From positions 1-37,841 of the forward strand of contig JAZSNH010000052.1 of the NCBI GenBank assembly GCA_045536305.1: a DNA stretch of 37,841 nucleotides. The letters run 5' to 3'. The notes under the pieces are model-generated. The model saw only the letters and a program-made list of their open reading frames with translations. It made no database searches and was not told the DNA's origin. Below, piece after piece: positions 1 through 8,601 of this stretch. The DNA comes from JAISGQ01 sp045536305. Its GTDB lineage: Bacteria > Bacillota > Clostridia > Oscillospirales > Acutalibacteraceae. The stretch's first letter is position 1; each line of letters begins with the position of its first letter. The position numbers and the translations under genes were made by a program.

Positions 1-116
1 GTTAAATATCCTCCTTGTGTTCTTTCTGTGGTTGCCACACCACTCCTATCTTATCACAAGGAGGATATTTCTCTTTCTAAAGATTTCTTTACCAACCCCC
101 AGTTTAACTGGGGGTT
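1..116 (-). mobile_element. possible left end of an IS200/IS605-type element (truncated by window edge)
   Basis: Read on the minus strand, a terminator-like hairpin (arms at 94-104 and 106-116, CCCCCAGTT / AACTGGGGG) is followed by a perfect 16-bp inverted repeat (arms 55-70 and 4-19). The inner arm contains the Shine-Dalgarno AAGGAGG and ends three bases before the window edge. IS200 elements are known to carry a transcription-blocking hairpin followed by a hairpin that hides the tnpA ribosome binding site, and this layout matches. No transposase codon is visible, so the call is inference; a plain regulated leader of a minus-strand gene beyond the edge is the alternative. Confidence 0.33.
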
Positions 117-144
117 TATGTTTTGCCTTTTCGGCACCCAAGTA

Positions 145-187
145 AAACGCACTCACAGTCAAAAATGCGCTGTGAGTGCGTTTTTTT
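145..187 (-). terminator. bidirectional rho-independent terminator after kptA
   Basis: Arms AAACGCACTCACAG (145-158) and CTGTGAGTGCGTTT (170-183) form a 14-bp stem. A T run follows on the plus strand and TTTTA follows on the minus strand. It sits directly after the kptA stop codon. Confidence 0.85.
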
Positions 188-755
188 ATATTATTCCGTA
201 TATTCTTTCGGCAATGTATTCTATCGGCACTTTTTCTGTGCACCAGACTTCATTTTCCGTTATTCCGAAAACCGCTCCGGCTTCATAAAGCCTTTCTGCC
301 GCGATTTTCAGGACAACAGGCTTCTTTCCGTTCCATCGGCACGCAGACTGCCACGCCTTCCCTATATCCGCCTGCATGTGTACCGCGTGGCGCTTCATTT
401 TCATTATCGCGCCGCTTTCCATTATTTTTGAAAGTGCCTCTGTCGTTGTCCCATGATAGAGAAATTCGGGCGGTCTTTTATATTCCATCTCAGGGATCAC
501 CCACGGAACGGTATGCCCCTGACACGCTTTTATCTTTGTCATTCTGTCATTAAATCTGTATCTGCCTTTTTCATCCTCTGCCACGATTTTTTTCAGCAAG
601 CTTATATCTATCCTGTATTTTCCTTCTTTGTTTATACCGTCTATCAGATCATCAACACTTACCCAGCCGTGTATATCCATGTCAAGGCCGAGCTTATCGG
701 GTCTGTGACGCAGAAAATGGCTTATGTGGACAGACAGCCTCTTATATGCCTCCAC
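186..755 (-). CDS. kptA: RNA 2'-phosphotransferase (KptA/Tpt1 family)
   Basis: The 189-residue product matches the KptA/Tpt1 family over its whole length. In eukaryotes these enzymes remove a 2'-phosphate from spliced tRNA, transferring it to NAD+ to give ADP-ribose 1''-2'' cyclic phosphate; the bacterial role is unsettled. Visible landmarks are the N-terminal LSVHISHFLRHRPDKLGL segment with its RHRP motif, GWVSVDDLI, the QGHTVPW motif, YHGTT, a VHM segment and the KPVVLKI strand, followed by VWCTEKVP. The start is a GTG at 755, preceded by a GAGGGGGG ribosome binding site; no better ATG exists upstream. It is monocistronic, divergent from the nitroreductase gene, and ends at the 145-183 terminator. 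No tRNA ligase or splicing partner is seen in the window. Confidence 0.93.
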   Translation of the reverse strand: MEAYKRLSVHISHFLRHRPDKLGLDMDIHGWVSVDDLIDGINKEGKYRIDISLLKKIVAEDEKGRYRFNDRMTKIKACQGHTVPWVIPEMEYKRPPEFLYHGTTTEALSKIMESGAIMKMKRHAVHMQADIGKAWQSACRWNGKKPVVLKIAAERLYEAGAVFGITENEVWCTEKVPIEYIAERIYGII

Positions 756-828
756 GGTATATCCCCCCCTCTCGCTTTGATTATAATTCTTTTCTTATAA
801 AATACAATATAAATTATATATCCTTCGA

Positions 829-857
829 TTGACACAATAAACAGGTAAGGATATTAT
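829..857 (+). promoter_or_regulatory. SigA-type promoter of the nitroreductase gene
   Basis: TTGACA (829-834) and TATTAT (852-857) are separated by exactly 17 bp, and the start codon lies 33 bp downstream. Confidence 0.8.
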
Positions 858-889
858 TAGCTTATAAAGTATTTATGAGGTGTAATAAT

Positions 890-1423
890 ATGTACGATAT
901 TATAAATATTATTTCAAAACGCCACAGTTACAGAGGAAAATACAAAAGCACGCCTGTTCCGAGAGAGGATCTTATTAAAATCATGCAGGCAGGGCTTGAT
1001 GCACCTTCAGGCTGCAACAAGCAGACCACAAGTCTTATCGCTGTCGATGAGCCTGCTCTTCTGTCTGAGCTGAAATCACTTATTGATCCTCCTATAGCGC
1101 CCTCTGCACCTGCTTTTATCTGCGTTTTAACTCAGAAAACCATTGCATACAGAGACAGGACATTTTATGTTCAGGATTACTCTGCCGCCATTGAAAATAT
1201 GCTTATTGCCATAACCGCTCTCGGTTATGAAAGCTGCTGGTATGAAGGTCACGTCACCGATGTTGACCGCATAGGCCGTAAATTAGCCGACAGATTGGGA
1301 GTCCCCGAGGATTACGAGCTTGTATGCGTTCTTCCCGTCGGCATATCGGAAACGGCACCTTCTGCTCCGAGAAAAAAGAAATTCGAGGAACGTGCATGGT
1401 TTAACAGATTTAATAAAAACTGA
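890..1423 (+). CDS. nitroreductase family protein
   Basis: The 177-residue product resembles the short FMN-dependent nitroreductase family, which reduces nitro groups, quinones or flavins using NAD(P)H in the cytoplasm. Seen in sequence: the N-terminal RHSYRGKYKSTPVPREDL segment (usual FMN-phosphate contact region), a DAPSGCNKQTTSL segment, the central DYSAAIENMLIAITALGYESCWYEGH helix region, and a C-terminal GVPEDYELVCVLPVG segment. The ATG at 890 is preferred to one at 875, because GAGGTG (878-883) lies at the right distance from 890. It has its own promoter at 829-857 and its own terminator at 1427-1466, so it is transcribed alone. The natural substrate cannot be told from sequence. Confidence 0.88.
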   Translation: MYDIINIISKRHSYRGKYKSTPVPREDLIKIMQAGLDAPSGCNKQTTSLIAVDEPALLSELKSLIDPPIAPSAPAFICVLTQKTIAYRDRTFYVQDYSAAIENMLIAITALGYESCWYEGHVTDVDRIGRKLADRLGVPEDYELVCVLPVGISETAPSAPRKKKFEERAWFNRFNKN

Positions 1424-1426
1424 CTG

Positions 1427-1468
1427 ACAGAGTCGGGCTTAGTCTTCTTTGCCCGGCTCTGTTTTTAT
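1427..1468 (+). terminator. rho-independent terminator
   Basis: Arms ACAGAGTCGGGC (1427-1438) and GCCCGGCTCTGT (1451-1462) form a stem with one wobble pair, followed by TTTT. Confidence 0.88.
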
Positions 1469-1496
1469 ATTTTTACACACAATTTAATGTATCATC

Positions 1497-1525
1497 TTGA
1501 CATTTTATTGTTAATATGTTATATT
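1497..1525 (+). promoter_or_regulatory. SigA-type promoter of the CHASE2/HD-GYP gene
   Basis: TTGACA (1497-1502), a 17-bp spacer and TATATT (1520-1525). The predicted leader is about 80 nt. Confidence 0.75.
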
Positions 1526-1612
1526 TTTTTGTGTAATATACCGCAAAATAAATTACCTGTATTTTCATCAGCAACTTAACGAAAGGTATGCCAATGGGCG
1601 TATTGCATATTT

Positions 1613-4306
1613 ATGAAAAAAGAAAAACAACACACACTGCGTTCTCTTGCAGCGCGTCTGATGCATATTCGCTCTTATGTTGTCGTTTTGGTGACCGCGA
1701 TCATCGCAGGCATGCTCTCTACCTTTACCGGTTTTACCAGCGGAACTGAGCAATTTGCACTAAGCTATAATATCCTTGCAGCGGCAAAGTCGCCTCAGGT
1801 CGATCAGAAGGCCGTTATCATCATGTGCACCGACAACACGCTCGACCTGCTCCCCGATGAAAGCGGTTGGCCTATCAGCAGAAGCTACTACACAAAGCTT
1901 CTGAATGAAGATCTTTCAAAATCAGATCTTGTCGTTTTTGATATTCTTTTTTCAACCCCGTCTAAAAGCTCCGCGACAGATATTGATTTTGCCAATGCAA
2001 TAAAAAGACACGGCAATGTTATCCTTTCACGTTCAAACACCGAAACACCTTCTGAAATATTGCTCGATTCGGGCGCACGTATCGGTTATGCTCTTGAATT
2101 TAAGGAAAATGACAGCGACGGCGTCAACCGCAGATATAAGCTTTATCTTGATAAGGATATGTATTCGGGAATGACCCTTATCGGCGCCTCCTTTGCAGAG
2201 CAGGGATATAAGATTTCCTTCGACGGTGACAACACCTTTATACTGACCCCTCCGAAAGGCGATAAAATACACATGGATGTTGACGATGAAGGTTACTTTT
2301 ACCGCATTCCGATCAAGCGCGGCATCGATATACCGATAATAGATCTTTACGATGTTTATACGGGCAAATATTCACCCGGTCTGTTCGACGATGCCGTTGT
2401 TTTTATCGGCGGTACCGTTGCAGGTTACGAGGATATCGTTTATGCACCCGATTTTAACGTAACAGCCGAAGGCATCAGCAAGGAAGTATCCACCCGCGTT
2501 GTCGGAACCAAATTTCTTGCAGACAGCTATTTTACCGTCCTTCGCGGTTTTTCTCCTCAGAGGCTTCCCGGTTGGGGCGATGGGATTATCTGTACAGCAC
2601 TGTTTTTCCTTATTGCAATAGCTTCGTTAAAGCTGCCTGCAAAGTTCAACTGGGCTGTTCCTATTTCCGCTTCGCTCCTGTGGTTCTTATTTACGCGCTT
2701 TTTGTTCACGGCAGGTGTATGTCATATACCGTTTATAATGCCCGTTTTGTGTATGACGCTTTCCTATCTGCTCTGTCTTATACTGAATCTTCTTCGCACG
2801 TCATACGAATGGCAGATAAGCTCTTTGCCCATCGAGACTCTTTATCATATAACCTATGATCTTGATGCCGCAAACGAGAGTGATTCCTATGAATCTTACA
2901 TAAATAATTTCAGTGAAGGTGTTTTTAATACCTTAGGGGTCCGAATCATCGAGGCTCAGACCTCAAAATCAGGCGATATTGCAAAGCTGATTCCCGAAAA
3001 TACAAACGGAACAAGGCTTATTCACAACCGAACCGTCTTTTCACGATACGGTGTGCGTACACTGATAATCATTCCTCTCCCCTCTTTTGATGACGGTGAG
3101 AGCACCTACACCGTACTCGGAACCGACACAAAGCCTTCTCACAACTGGGTTCAGAGCGTTACAGCTCTTATTCTTGTTATATATGTTTATTACAACGCTC
3201 TTCGTCAGAGTGCCGAGAAACAGCAGATGGCAATGTCTATGATACACATGATCATTCAGATGATCGACGCCAAGGACCCTGTTACCGCAGGACACTCAAG
3301 ACGTGTTTCTCAGTATTCGCGCGATATTGCCAAATGGCTTGGATATGACAAAAAACGAATTTCCGATATAGAATTTGCCGCACTTCTTCACGATATAGGC
3401 AAGATCGGTGTTGAGGATGCCATTCTCAATAAACCCGGATTGTTCACAAAGGCCGATTATGAGCAGATGAAATCTCACCCCTATCTCGGCGCGGAGATCG
3501 TACGGACTGTCGGTTTGTCAGACGAGATCGTTGACGGTGTGCTTCATCACCATGAGCGTATCGACGGCAAAGGCTATCCCAGCGGCTCATGTAGCACGGA
3601 GCATTCCGAATTTGCAAGAATAATCAAGGTCGCGGACGTTTATGATGCTTTATCAAGCAACCGTCAGTATAAAAACGCCTGGGATCAGAAACGTGCTCTT
3701 GATGCTATTTATTACGGTATCGGAACCGAATTTGATGAGCGCATTGCCAGAACGTTTATAGAAAACACTGCTCCTGACGGTTATATACCCGGCAAAACCT
3801 CTTCTGAGCAGCTTTTGCCCGACAATATTATTATAAGCAAGGCAATCGCCTTTGCTCATAATCTCTGGAAGCAGTCAAGCGCTCCCCTTATCCATAAAAA
3901 TGATTCCATGTCGTCGCTTGATAAGGAATTTGATTTTGACTGCACGGACGAATTTGCTTTCATAGAATGGGGCGAAAGATTTTCTTCAGGTGCAAACCTT
4001 AAAAACACTCCTGCAATTCTTTCGTATACAACCAATCCGCGCAGTACGGTATGTGCTTTACGCGGCATTGGTGCTGCAGAAAATATTATCATGTATTACC
4101 ACAAAAATTGCCTGAGTGCCGGTATAGTTACCCTCTCTGCACCTTTGACAGATATCACAGATGAGCTTACACGCATCTATTCCGAGCCCGTTTTCACAAA
4201 CGACTGCACAGTATGGCGTTCAAGCTCGCAGATTATAGTTATGTTCAATATCGATGGCGTCGATATGATCGCATATATCACAAATTACCTTGCAAACGAA
4301 ATATAG
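1613..4306 (+). CDS. CHASE2 domain and HD-GYP domain membrane receptor, putative c-di-GMP phosphodiesterase
   Basis: An 897-residue membrane protein. One transmembrane helix (about residues 22-41) is followed by an extracellular CHASE2 sensor (about 45-310; DLVVFDILF and DDAVVFIGGTVAGYEDIV are typical), then three closely packed helices (about 322-392), a weakly GAF-like linker, and an HD-GYP domain (about 545-700). The HD-GYP part keeps the metal-binding LLHDIGK, the HPYLGAEIV histidine, and HHHERIDGKGYP, so it is probably an active cyclic di-GMP phosphodiesterase. About 190 C-terminal residues beyond HD-GYP match nothing I recognise. The ATG at 1613 is the only start in this frame; a GAAAGG at 1581 lies too far upstream to serve it, so initiation may be weak. 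It probably forms an operon with the FecR-like lipoprotein 28 bp downstream. Confidence 0.9.
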   Translation: MKKEKQHTLRSLAARLMHIRSYVVVLVTAIIAGMLSTFTGFTSGTEQFALSYNILAAAKSPQVDQKAVIIMCTDNTLDLLPDESGWPISRSYYTKLLNEDLSKSDLVVFDILFSTPSKSSATDIDFANAIKRHGNVILSRSNTETPSEILLDSGARIGYALEFKENDSDGVNRRYKLYLDKDMYSGMTLIGASFAEQGYKISFDGDNTFILTPPKGDKIHMDVDDEGYFYRIPIKRGIDIPIIDLYDVYTGKYSPGLFDDAVVFIGGTVAGYEDIVYAPDFNVTAEGISKEVSTRVVGTKFLADSYFTVLRGFSPQRLPGWGDGIICTALFFLIAIASLKLPAKFNWAVPISASLLWFLFTRFLFTAGVCHIPFIMPVLCMTLSYLLCLILNLLRTSYEWQISSLPIETLYHITYDLDAANESDSYESYINNFSEGVFNTLGVRIIEAQTSKSGDIAKLIPENTNGTRLIHNRTVFSRYGVRTLIIIPLPSFDDGESTYTVLGTDTKPSHNWVQSVTALILVIYVYYNALRQSAEKQQMAMSMIHMIIQMIDAKDPVTAGHSRRVSQYSRDIAKWLGYDKKRISDIEFAALLHDIGKIGVEDAILNKPGLFTKADYEQMKSHPYLGAEIVRTVGLSDEIVDGVLHHHERIDGKGYPSGSCSTEHSEFARIIKVADVYDALSSNRQYKNAWDQKRALDAIYYGIGTEFDERIARTFIENTAPDGYIPGKTSSEQLLPDNIIISKAIAFAHNLWKQSSAPLIHKNDSMSSLDKEFDFDCTDEFAFIEWGERFSSGANLKNTPAILSYTTNPRSTVCALRGIGAAENIIMYYHKNCLSAGIVTLSAPLTDITDELTRIYSEPVFTNDCTVWRSSSQIIVMFNIDGVDMIAYITNYLANEI

Positions 4307-4334
4307 ACACTTTTTGGAAAGGATAGAACCTAAC

Positions 4335-5789
4335 ATGAAAAAACTTCTGACCATTCTCCTTGCGGCAGCATTGCTTATGTGTGCTGTAGCCTGTTCCGGC
4401 GACAGTATACCGCCAACGACCTGCAGCATAACTGTCTCTGAGCTTTTCGGCACCGCAAGAGCACTGCGAGCCGACGGAATGTCTGAATTGCTTGATGTTG
4501 GCAGTATTCTTTCTCTCGGCGATTCGATCATAACCGATCACAATTCCACCGCCACTCTTACCGTAAAAGAGACTGATACAAGCATTATGCTCAGTCCATC
4601 AAGCGAGATCCTTTTTAAAACAGCAAACGATAAAAATGGCGGAACACAGATCGTAATAGTTGTAAAAAGCGGAAGCATCGCAAATTCCATTGATATGAAG
4701 CTTGAGGAAAACGATGTTTATGAGGTATGTACAGGCGATATGACACTTGCTATCAGAGGCACCGATGCATACGTGGGCTTTTCGGAAAAGGGCACCTGCA
4801 TCGCACTTCTCACAGGTAAGGCTTATGTTCTCAATTATTTCAACGATCAGGTCTATACAGTACCTACCGGTGTAATGGGCTTTTTCAACAAAAACAGCGA
4901 GCCTGTTTTTGAACTGATCGATATCGACAGCTTCGCAGATATCTCTTCCTCTGCCGCTTCTATGCTCGAAAAGGTAAAAAATGAAGACGACAGCTTCGAT
5001 AAAAACTTTGACAAGGAGCTGCGTGACAGCTACGAGATAAATGACAACAGCTATTCCTTCTCTGTAAGCGCACCTGCAGAAAGCGCACCTGCCGCTTCAG
5101 ATGCATTTAACCCCGAGACCGCAGAAAGCGAGCCTGAAGCAACAACTACAACAACTACTGCAGCCACCACTGCCGCGACATCTGAAATAACAGAGGATAC
5201 TTCCGATACATCTGTCACTGAGACGACCGCAGCTGCAGAACCTTCAAAAACAACCAAGAAAACCACCAAAAAGACAACTAAGAATACAACCAATAAAACA
5301 ACGGCAGCCACAAAACCGACAAAGCCGACAAAACCGGCACAAACTACAACTGCGCCTACTGCGCCTACTGCACCAACTCCCCCAACTACACCTACTGCGC
5401 CTAAACCCGGCAGCACCGCAGCAGCGCCAACATCCAAAACCACATCATCTTCTGCTGCAACCACTGCAACTTCGGCAACCTCCGCATCAGAAGTCAGCGC
5501 TCATACCTACAAGCTTACTCTTACAGGCTTATACTACATGGATGATTCCGGACAGTGGAACGCACTAACCACCAAGATCATCAAAACTATCACTGTTACC
5601 GAAAATGTTTGGTCTGATTTTACTTATGAATTAAACGGCGAATCATTTCAGTTTTCTGTAACATGGAACGATACAAGCTATCTGCCAAATCATTCTGACG
5701 GTGTTTCGTACACCTATTACGCCAAATCAGGCTTTAACGACAAATACAGAAATATTTACACATTGACTACAGCAAAAAAGCTTTCATAA
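4335..5789 (+). CDS. FecR-like domain lipoprotein with Thr/Pro/Ala-rich linker
   Basis: A 484-residue exported lipoprotein. The signal peptide ends in the lipobox AVAC with the lipidated cysteine at position 20. Residues about 35-175 form a FecR-like beta fold, seen in the segments DVGSILSLGDSIITD, TLAIRGTDAYVGF and CIALLTGKAYVLN; FecR domains elsewhere sense or scaffold in the envelope. A low-complexity linker of Thr, Ala, Lys and Pro (about 265-385) is followed by a C-terminal domain of about 95 residues that I do not recognise. The linker looks like a wall-spanning spacer and is probably O-glycosylatable. The ATG at 4335 was chosen because it starts the signal peptide and follows AAAGGA; an in-frame upstream ATG would spoil the signal. 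It is co-transcribed with the CHASE2/HD-GYP gene. Confidence 0.8.
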   Translation: MKKLLTILLAAALLMCAVACSGDSIPPTTCSITVSELFGTARALRADGMSELLDVGSILSLGDSIITDHNSTATLTVKETDTSIMLSPSSEILFKTANDKNGGTQIVIVVKSGSIANSIDMKLEENDVYEVCTGDMTLAIRGTDAYVGFSEKGTCIALLTGKAYVLNYFNDQVYTVPTGVMGFFNKNSEPVFELIDIDSFADISSSAASMLEKVKNEDDSFDKNFDKELRDSYEINDNSYSFSVSAPAESAPAASDAFNPETAESEPEATTTTTTAATTAATSEITEDTSDTSVTETTAAAEPSKTTKKTTKKTTKNTTNKTTAATKPTKPTKPAQTTTAPTAPTAPTPPTTPTAPKPGSTAAAPTSKTTSSSAATTATSATSASEVSAHTYKLTLTGLYYMDDSGQWNALTTKIIKTITVTENVWSDFTYELNGESFQFSVTWNDTSYLPNHSDGVSYTYYAKSGFNDKYRNIYTLTTAKKLS

Positions 5790-5791
5790 AA

Positions 5792-5828
5792 AACAAAGGC
5801 TTCCCAAAACGGGAAGCCTTTGTTTTTT
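5792..5828 (+). terminator. rho-independent terminator
   Basis: Arms AACAAAGGCTTCCC (5792-5805) and GGGAAGCCTTTGTT (5811-5824) are perfect, followed by TTTT. It ends the CHASE2-FecR operon. Confidence 0.95.
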
Positions 5829-5832
5829 ATGC

Positions 5833-5861
5833 TGGAAATTTTGCATTGTATATGATACAAT
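5833..5861 (+). promoter_or_regulatory. SigA-type promoter of the PLP lyase gene
   Basis: TGGAAA (5833-5838), a 17-bp spacer and TACAAT (5856-5861). The leader is short, about 23 nt, and carries TTGAGGGAG. Confidence 0.65.
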
Positions 5862-5890
5862 AGCTCAAAACCCATTGAGGGAGACTGATC

Positions 5891-7138
5891 ATGAACAGTA
5901 AATTTGGGATTTCAGAAAAGCTTCTTTCCATATCTCGCGAAATCGAAGAAAACCTTGCTCTACGCTTTGCAGAGATAGATAAAACAACCGAACATAATCA
6001 GCAGAAGGTACTTTCCGCTTTCATTGAAAATAATGTGACAGAGAGCATGTTTGCCGCATCAACAGGCTACGGCTACGGTGATCGCGGCAGAGATGTTCTG
6101 GACAGAGTCGTTGCAGACACCTTCGGATGCGAGGATGCTCTTATCCGCCATAACTTTGTAAGCGGCACCCACGCTCTTACCGTCGCACTTTTCGGTCTGC
6201 TCAGGCCGAACGATACCATGCTTTGTGTAACAGGCATACCTTATGACACCCTGCAGGGAGTTATCGGTATTCGTCCTTCTTCGGGGTCTCTTGCCGAATT
6301 TGGTGTTAATTATCGTCAGATAGATCTTGTCGATGGAGAGGTCGATCTTAACGCTATTCCTTCTGCCATAACACCCGATGTAAAGATGGTCTACATCCAG
6401 CGCTCAAGAGGCTATACCCTCCGTCCTTCCCTTTCTGTTGCCCAGATAGAGGAGATCGGAAGGATAGCAAAAGGTGTTCGTGAAGATGTGCTTGTCGTTG
6501 TTGATAACTGCTACGGTGAATTCGTAGAGTGCTGTGAACCCGTCAGCAATGTTGACATCATTGTAGGTTCACTTATTAAAAATCCCGGCGGCGGTATCGC
6601 CCCCACAGGCGGCTATATAGCCGGCAAGGAAAAGTATGTTGAAATGTGCTCCTATCGTCTGACCACTCCCGGCACAGGCAAGGAGGTCGGCTGTACGCTC
6701 GGCAACAACAGAGCTTTGTTCATGGGCTTCTTCAATGCTCCTCATGTAACAGGCGAAGCCCTTAAAACCGCTGTTTTCTGTTCAGGTCTTTTTGAAAAAT
6801 TAGGTTATAAATGTTCTCCCTCTTCACTTGAATCGAGACACGATATTATTCAGTCGGTGATAATGGGATCTGCAGAGCCTCTTATCGCTTTCTGCAAAGG
6901 TATTCAGAGCGGTTCGCCCGTTGATGCCAATGCTGCTCCCGAGCCATGGGATATGCCCGGCTACGACAGTCAGGTAATTATGGCGGCAGGCGCATTTACA
7001 CTGGGTGCTTCCATCGAGCTTTCTGCCGATGCTCCTCTGCGTGAGCCTTATGCCGTTTGGATGCAGGGCGGTCTTAATTACCATTCCGCGAAGGTCGGTA
7101 TTCTGATGGCCGCACAGAAGGTTCTTGATCTTAAATAA
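5891..7138 (+). CDS. methionine gamma-lyase / aluminium-resistance family PLP enzyme
   Basis: The 415-residue product matches the PLP-dependent Met_gamma_lyase family (Bacillus YnbB-like, often labelled aluminium resistance protein). Fold-type I landmarks are visible: an N-terminal STGYGYGDRGRDVLD segment, FVSGTHALTVALFGLLRPND, the cofactor-contacting VVVDNCYGEFVE and the presumed Schiff-base lysine 230 in GSLIKNPGGG. The family probably acts on sulfur amino acids or related C-S substrates, but the physiological reaction is not firmly established. The ATG at 5891 follows GAGGGAG. It has its own promoter and terminator. In other Firmicutes the gene often lies near miaA-hfq; neither is present here. 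Confidence 0.9.
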   Translation: MNSKFGISEKLLSISREIEENLALRFAEIDKTTEHNQQKVLSAFIENNVTESMFAASTGYGYGDRGRDVLDRVVADTFGCEDALIRHNFVSGTHALTVALFGLLRPNDTMLCVTGIPYDTLQGVIGIRPSSGSLAEFGVNYRQIDLVDGEVDLNAIPSAITPDVKMVYIQRSRGYTLRPSLSVAQIEEIGRIAKGVREDVLVVVDNCYGEFVECCEPVSNVDIIVGSLIKNPGGGIAPTGGYIAGKEKYVEMCSYRLTTPGTGKEVGCTLGNNRALFMGFFNAPHVTGEALKTAVFCSGLFEKLGYKCSPSSLESRHDIIQSVIMGSAEPLIAFCKGIQSGSPVDANAAPEPWDMPGYDSQVIMAAGAFTLGASIELSADAPLREPYAVWMQGGLNYHSAKVGILMAAQKVLDLK

Positions 7139-7145
7139 ACCTATT

Positions 7146-7178
7146 GACCGCTTCGGGAAAACGAAGCGGTCTTTTTTT
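7146..7178 (+). terminator. rho-independent terminator
   Basis: Arms GACCGCTTCG (7146-7155) and CGAAGCGGTC (7162-7171), followed by seven T residues. Confidence 0.93.
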
Positions 7179-7282
7179 CTTTGAATCGGAAGATTTGCGA
7201 GTGCGTACATAATCAGAATTCATAACGATTTTGAGATTGCAGGAAACGAAGCTGCTGCATATAACTGTCATCTGAACGTTTA

Positions 7283-8563
7283 TCAATATTGTGCTTCTGT
7301 CATGCCGATTACAAGTATTCCGAGGTTATCTCTGTATATCTCCTCAAATTGTGATAGCGGAAGCGGACTTGTGCCTGTACCGCACTCTATGGTGTAGCCC
7401 GGGCGGTTGAAATCCTGTATGAACCAATCCTTATACCCTGCATACCCCGAGCTTTCGGGTGTAAGCTCCAAAAGATAGCCGCTCGCCTGACTCATCAGCT
7501 CACCGATTTCACGGGAACGCGGGGGTTCGTAATCTGAATATTTCCAATATATTATTTCTCCTTGGGTGTGATAGGCAAGTATAAGTGCAGGCGAAAGATT
7601 CTGAGTAAAATCAAATATCGCCTGACTTTCCGGCTCGGTCAGCGGTGCATAGCCCACAAAGTCCCTTGGGGCAGGAGATATAAATCCTTGTGCGTACTTT
7701 ATCCGCCTCGCATTTTCCCATCCGGCGGGGAACTGGAGATTCAAGTCAACACCGTTGATGTTTGCCTTCCAGCCTTCAGGAAATCTCACATTCGGATAAT
7801 CCCTTGATATTCTGCGCGCCTGTGTATAATTGCTTCCGCTGTTTAAATAGCCTGTGACAAGATCAACTCCGTCGGGATTAAGCATTGGTGTGATGTACAG
7901 AGTAACTCTCGAATAAAGCTGACGTGCCGGCACCGAATGTATATTTCCACTTACGGAATAAGCTCTTGCATACTGTTCGAGAAAACGCATTAACACAGGT
8001 GTTGTTATCCATTCGTTTGCGTGAATCGACGCACTGTAATATACACGTACAGGTCCTGTGCCTATTTTCAGCGTATAAAGCGGTTTTCCCATTACACTAC
8101 TGCCTATATCTGAAAACGACACAAAAGGATACCTGGCAATTATACCGTCAACCGCATATCTTAAAATTTCTGATGTCCATCTGATATTTGTTGCTGTGAC
8201 GTCAAAGCCGAAGGGCACTGTCAGGTTTGAACCTATTCTAAGCATCATAGGATCAATGCCAGGATTTGCTGTAAGTATAGCACTTACTGTTGTGCCGTAG
8301 CGTCTTGCTATCTTATAAAGCGTATCACCCTGTGATATTGTATATGTATCATAGCCCCGAAGATACGGTGCGGCAGCACCCATTGTGATCGGACCTGCCA
8401 TGCCGTCTGCCGTAAGTCCTCTGTCTTGCTGAAATGCAATTACCGCTCTTCTTGTCTGCTGTCCGAATATGCCGTCTATTGCTCCGCTGTAATAGCCTGC
8501 TCTGCTGAGTGCAAGCTGCAAAGCCTCAACTGCAGCACCTCTGCTGCCTATTCTCAAAATCAT
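7283..8563 (-). CDS. M14 zinc peptidase with PG_binding_1 and LysM domains (gamma-D-glutamyl-diamino acid endopeptidase type)
   Basis: The 426-residue enzyme has three parts: a peptidoglycan-binding helical domain (residues 1-68, GAIDGIFGQQTRRAVIAFQ), a LysM repeat (about 72-118, YTISQGDTLYKIARRYG) and an M14 carboxypeptidase domain (about 125-420). Zinc and catalytic residues are in place: H181 and E184 in HANEW, H332 in AYHTQGE and E393 in YTIECGTG. This layout matches the Lysinibacillus sphaericus endopeptidase I type, which cuts the gamma-D-Glu-diaminopimelate bond in cell-wall peptides. No signal peptide is present, as in the sporulation-linked members of this family. The start follows TAAGGAGG. 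A possible mother-cell sigma-factor promoter lies just upstream (8593-8601). The gene is divergent from prs. Confidence 0.9.
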   Translation of the reverse strand: MILRIGSRGAAVEALQLALSRAGYYSGAIDGIFGQQTRRAVIAFQQDRGLTADGMAGPITMGAAAPYLRGYDTYTISQGDTLYKIARRYGTTVSAILTANPGIDPMMLRIGSNLTVPFGFDVTATNIRWTSEILRYAVDGIIARYPFVSFSDIGSSVMGKPLYTLKIGTGPVRVYYSASIHANEWITTPVLMRFLEQYARAYSVSGNIHSVPARQLYSRVTLYITPMLNPDGVDLVTGYLNSGSNYTQARRISRDYPNVRFPEGWKANINGVDLNLQFPAGWENARRIKYAQGFISPAPRDFVGYAPLTEPESQAIFDFTQNLSPALILAYHTQGEIIYWKYSDYEPPRSREIGELMSQASGYLLELTPESSGYAGYKDWFIQDFNRPGYTIECGTGTSPLPLSQFEEIYRDNLGILVIGMTEAQY

Positions 8564-8592
8564 TTCCTGCTGCCTCCTTATATATTTACCCC

Positions 8593-8601
8593 TATATTAT
8601 G
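8593..8601 (-). promoter_or_regulatory. possible SigK/SigE-like -10 element
   Basis: The minus strand reads CATAATATA, fitting the SigK consensus CATANNNTA, with an AC dinucleotide about 15 bp upstream. It would place the transcript start about 25 nt before the peptidase start codon. This is weak evidence, based on pattern alone. Confidence 0.35.

Noticed and set aside
5051..5464. 137-codon minus-strand frame rich in Val and Ala
   Set aside because: It is the antisense of the Thr/Pro/Ala-rich linker of the FecR-like lipoprotein and has no ribosome binding site.
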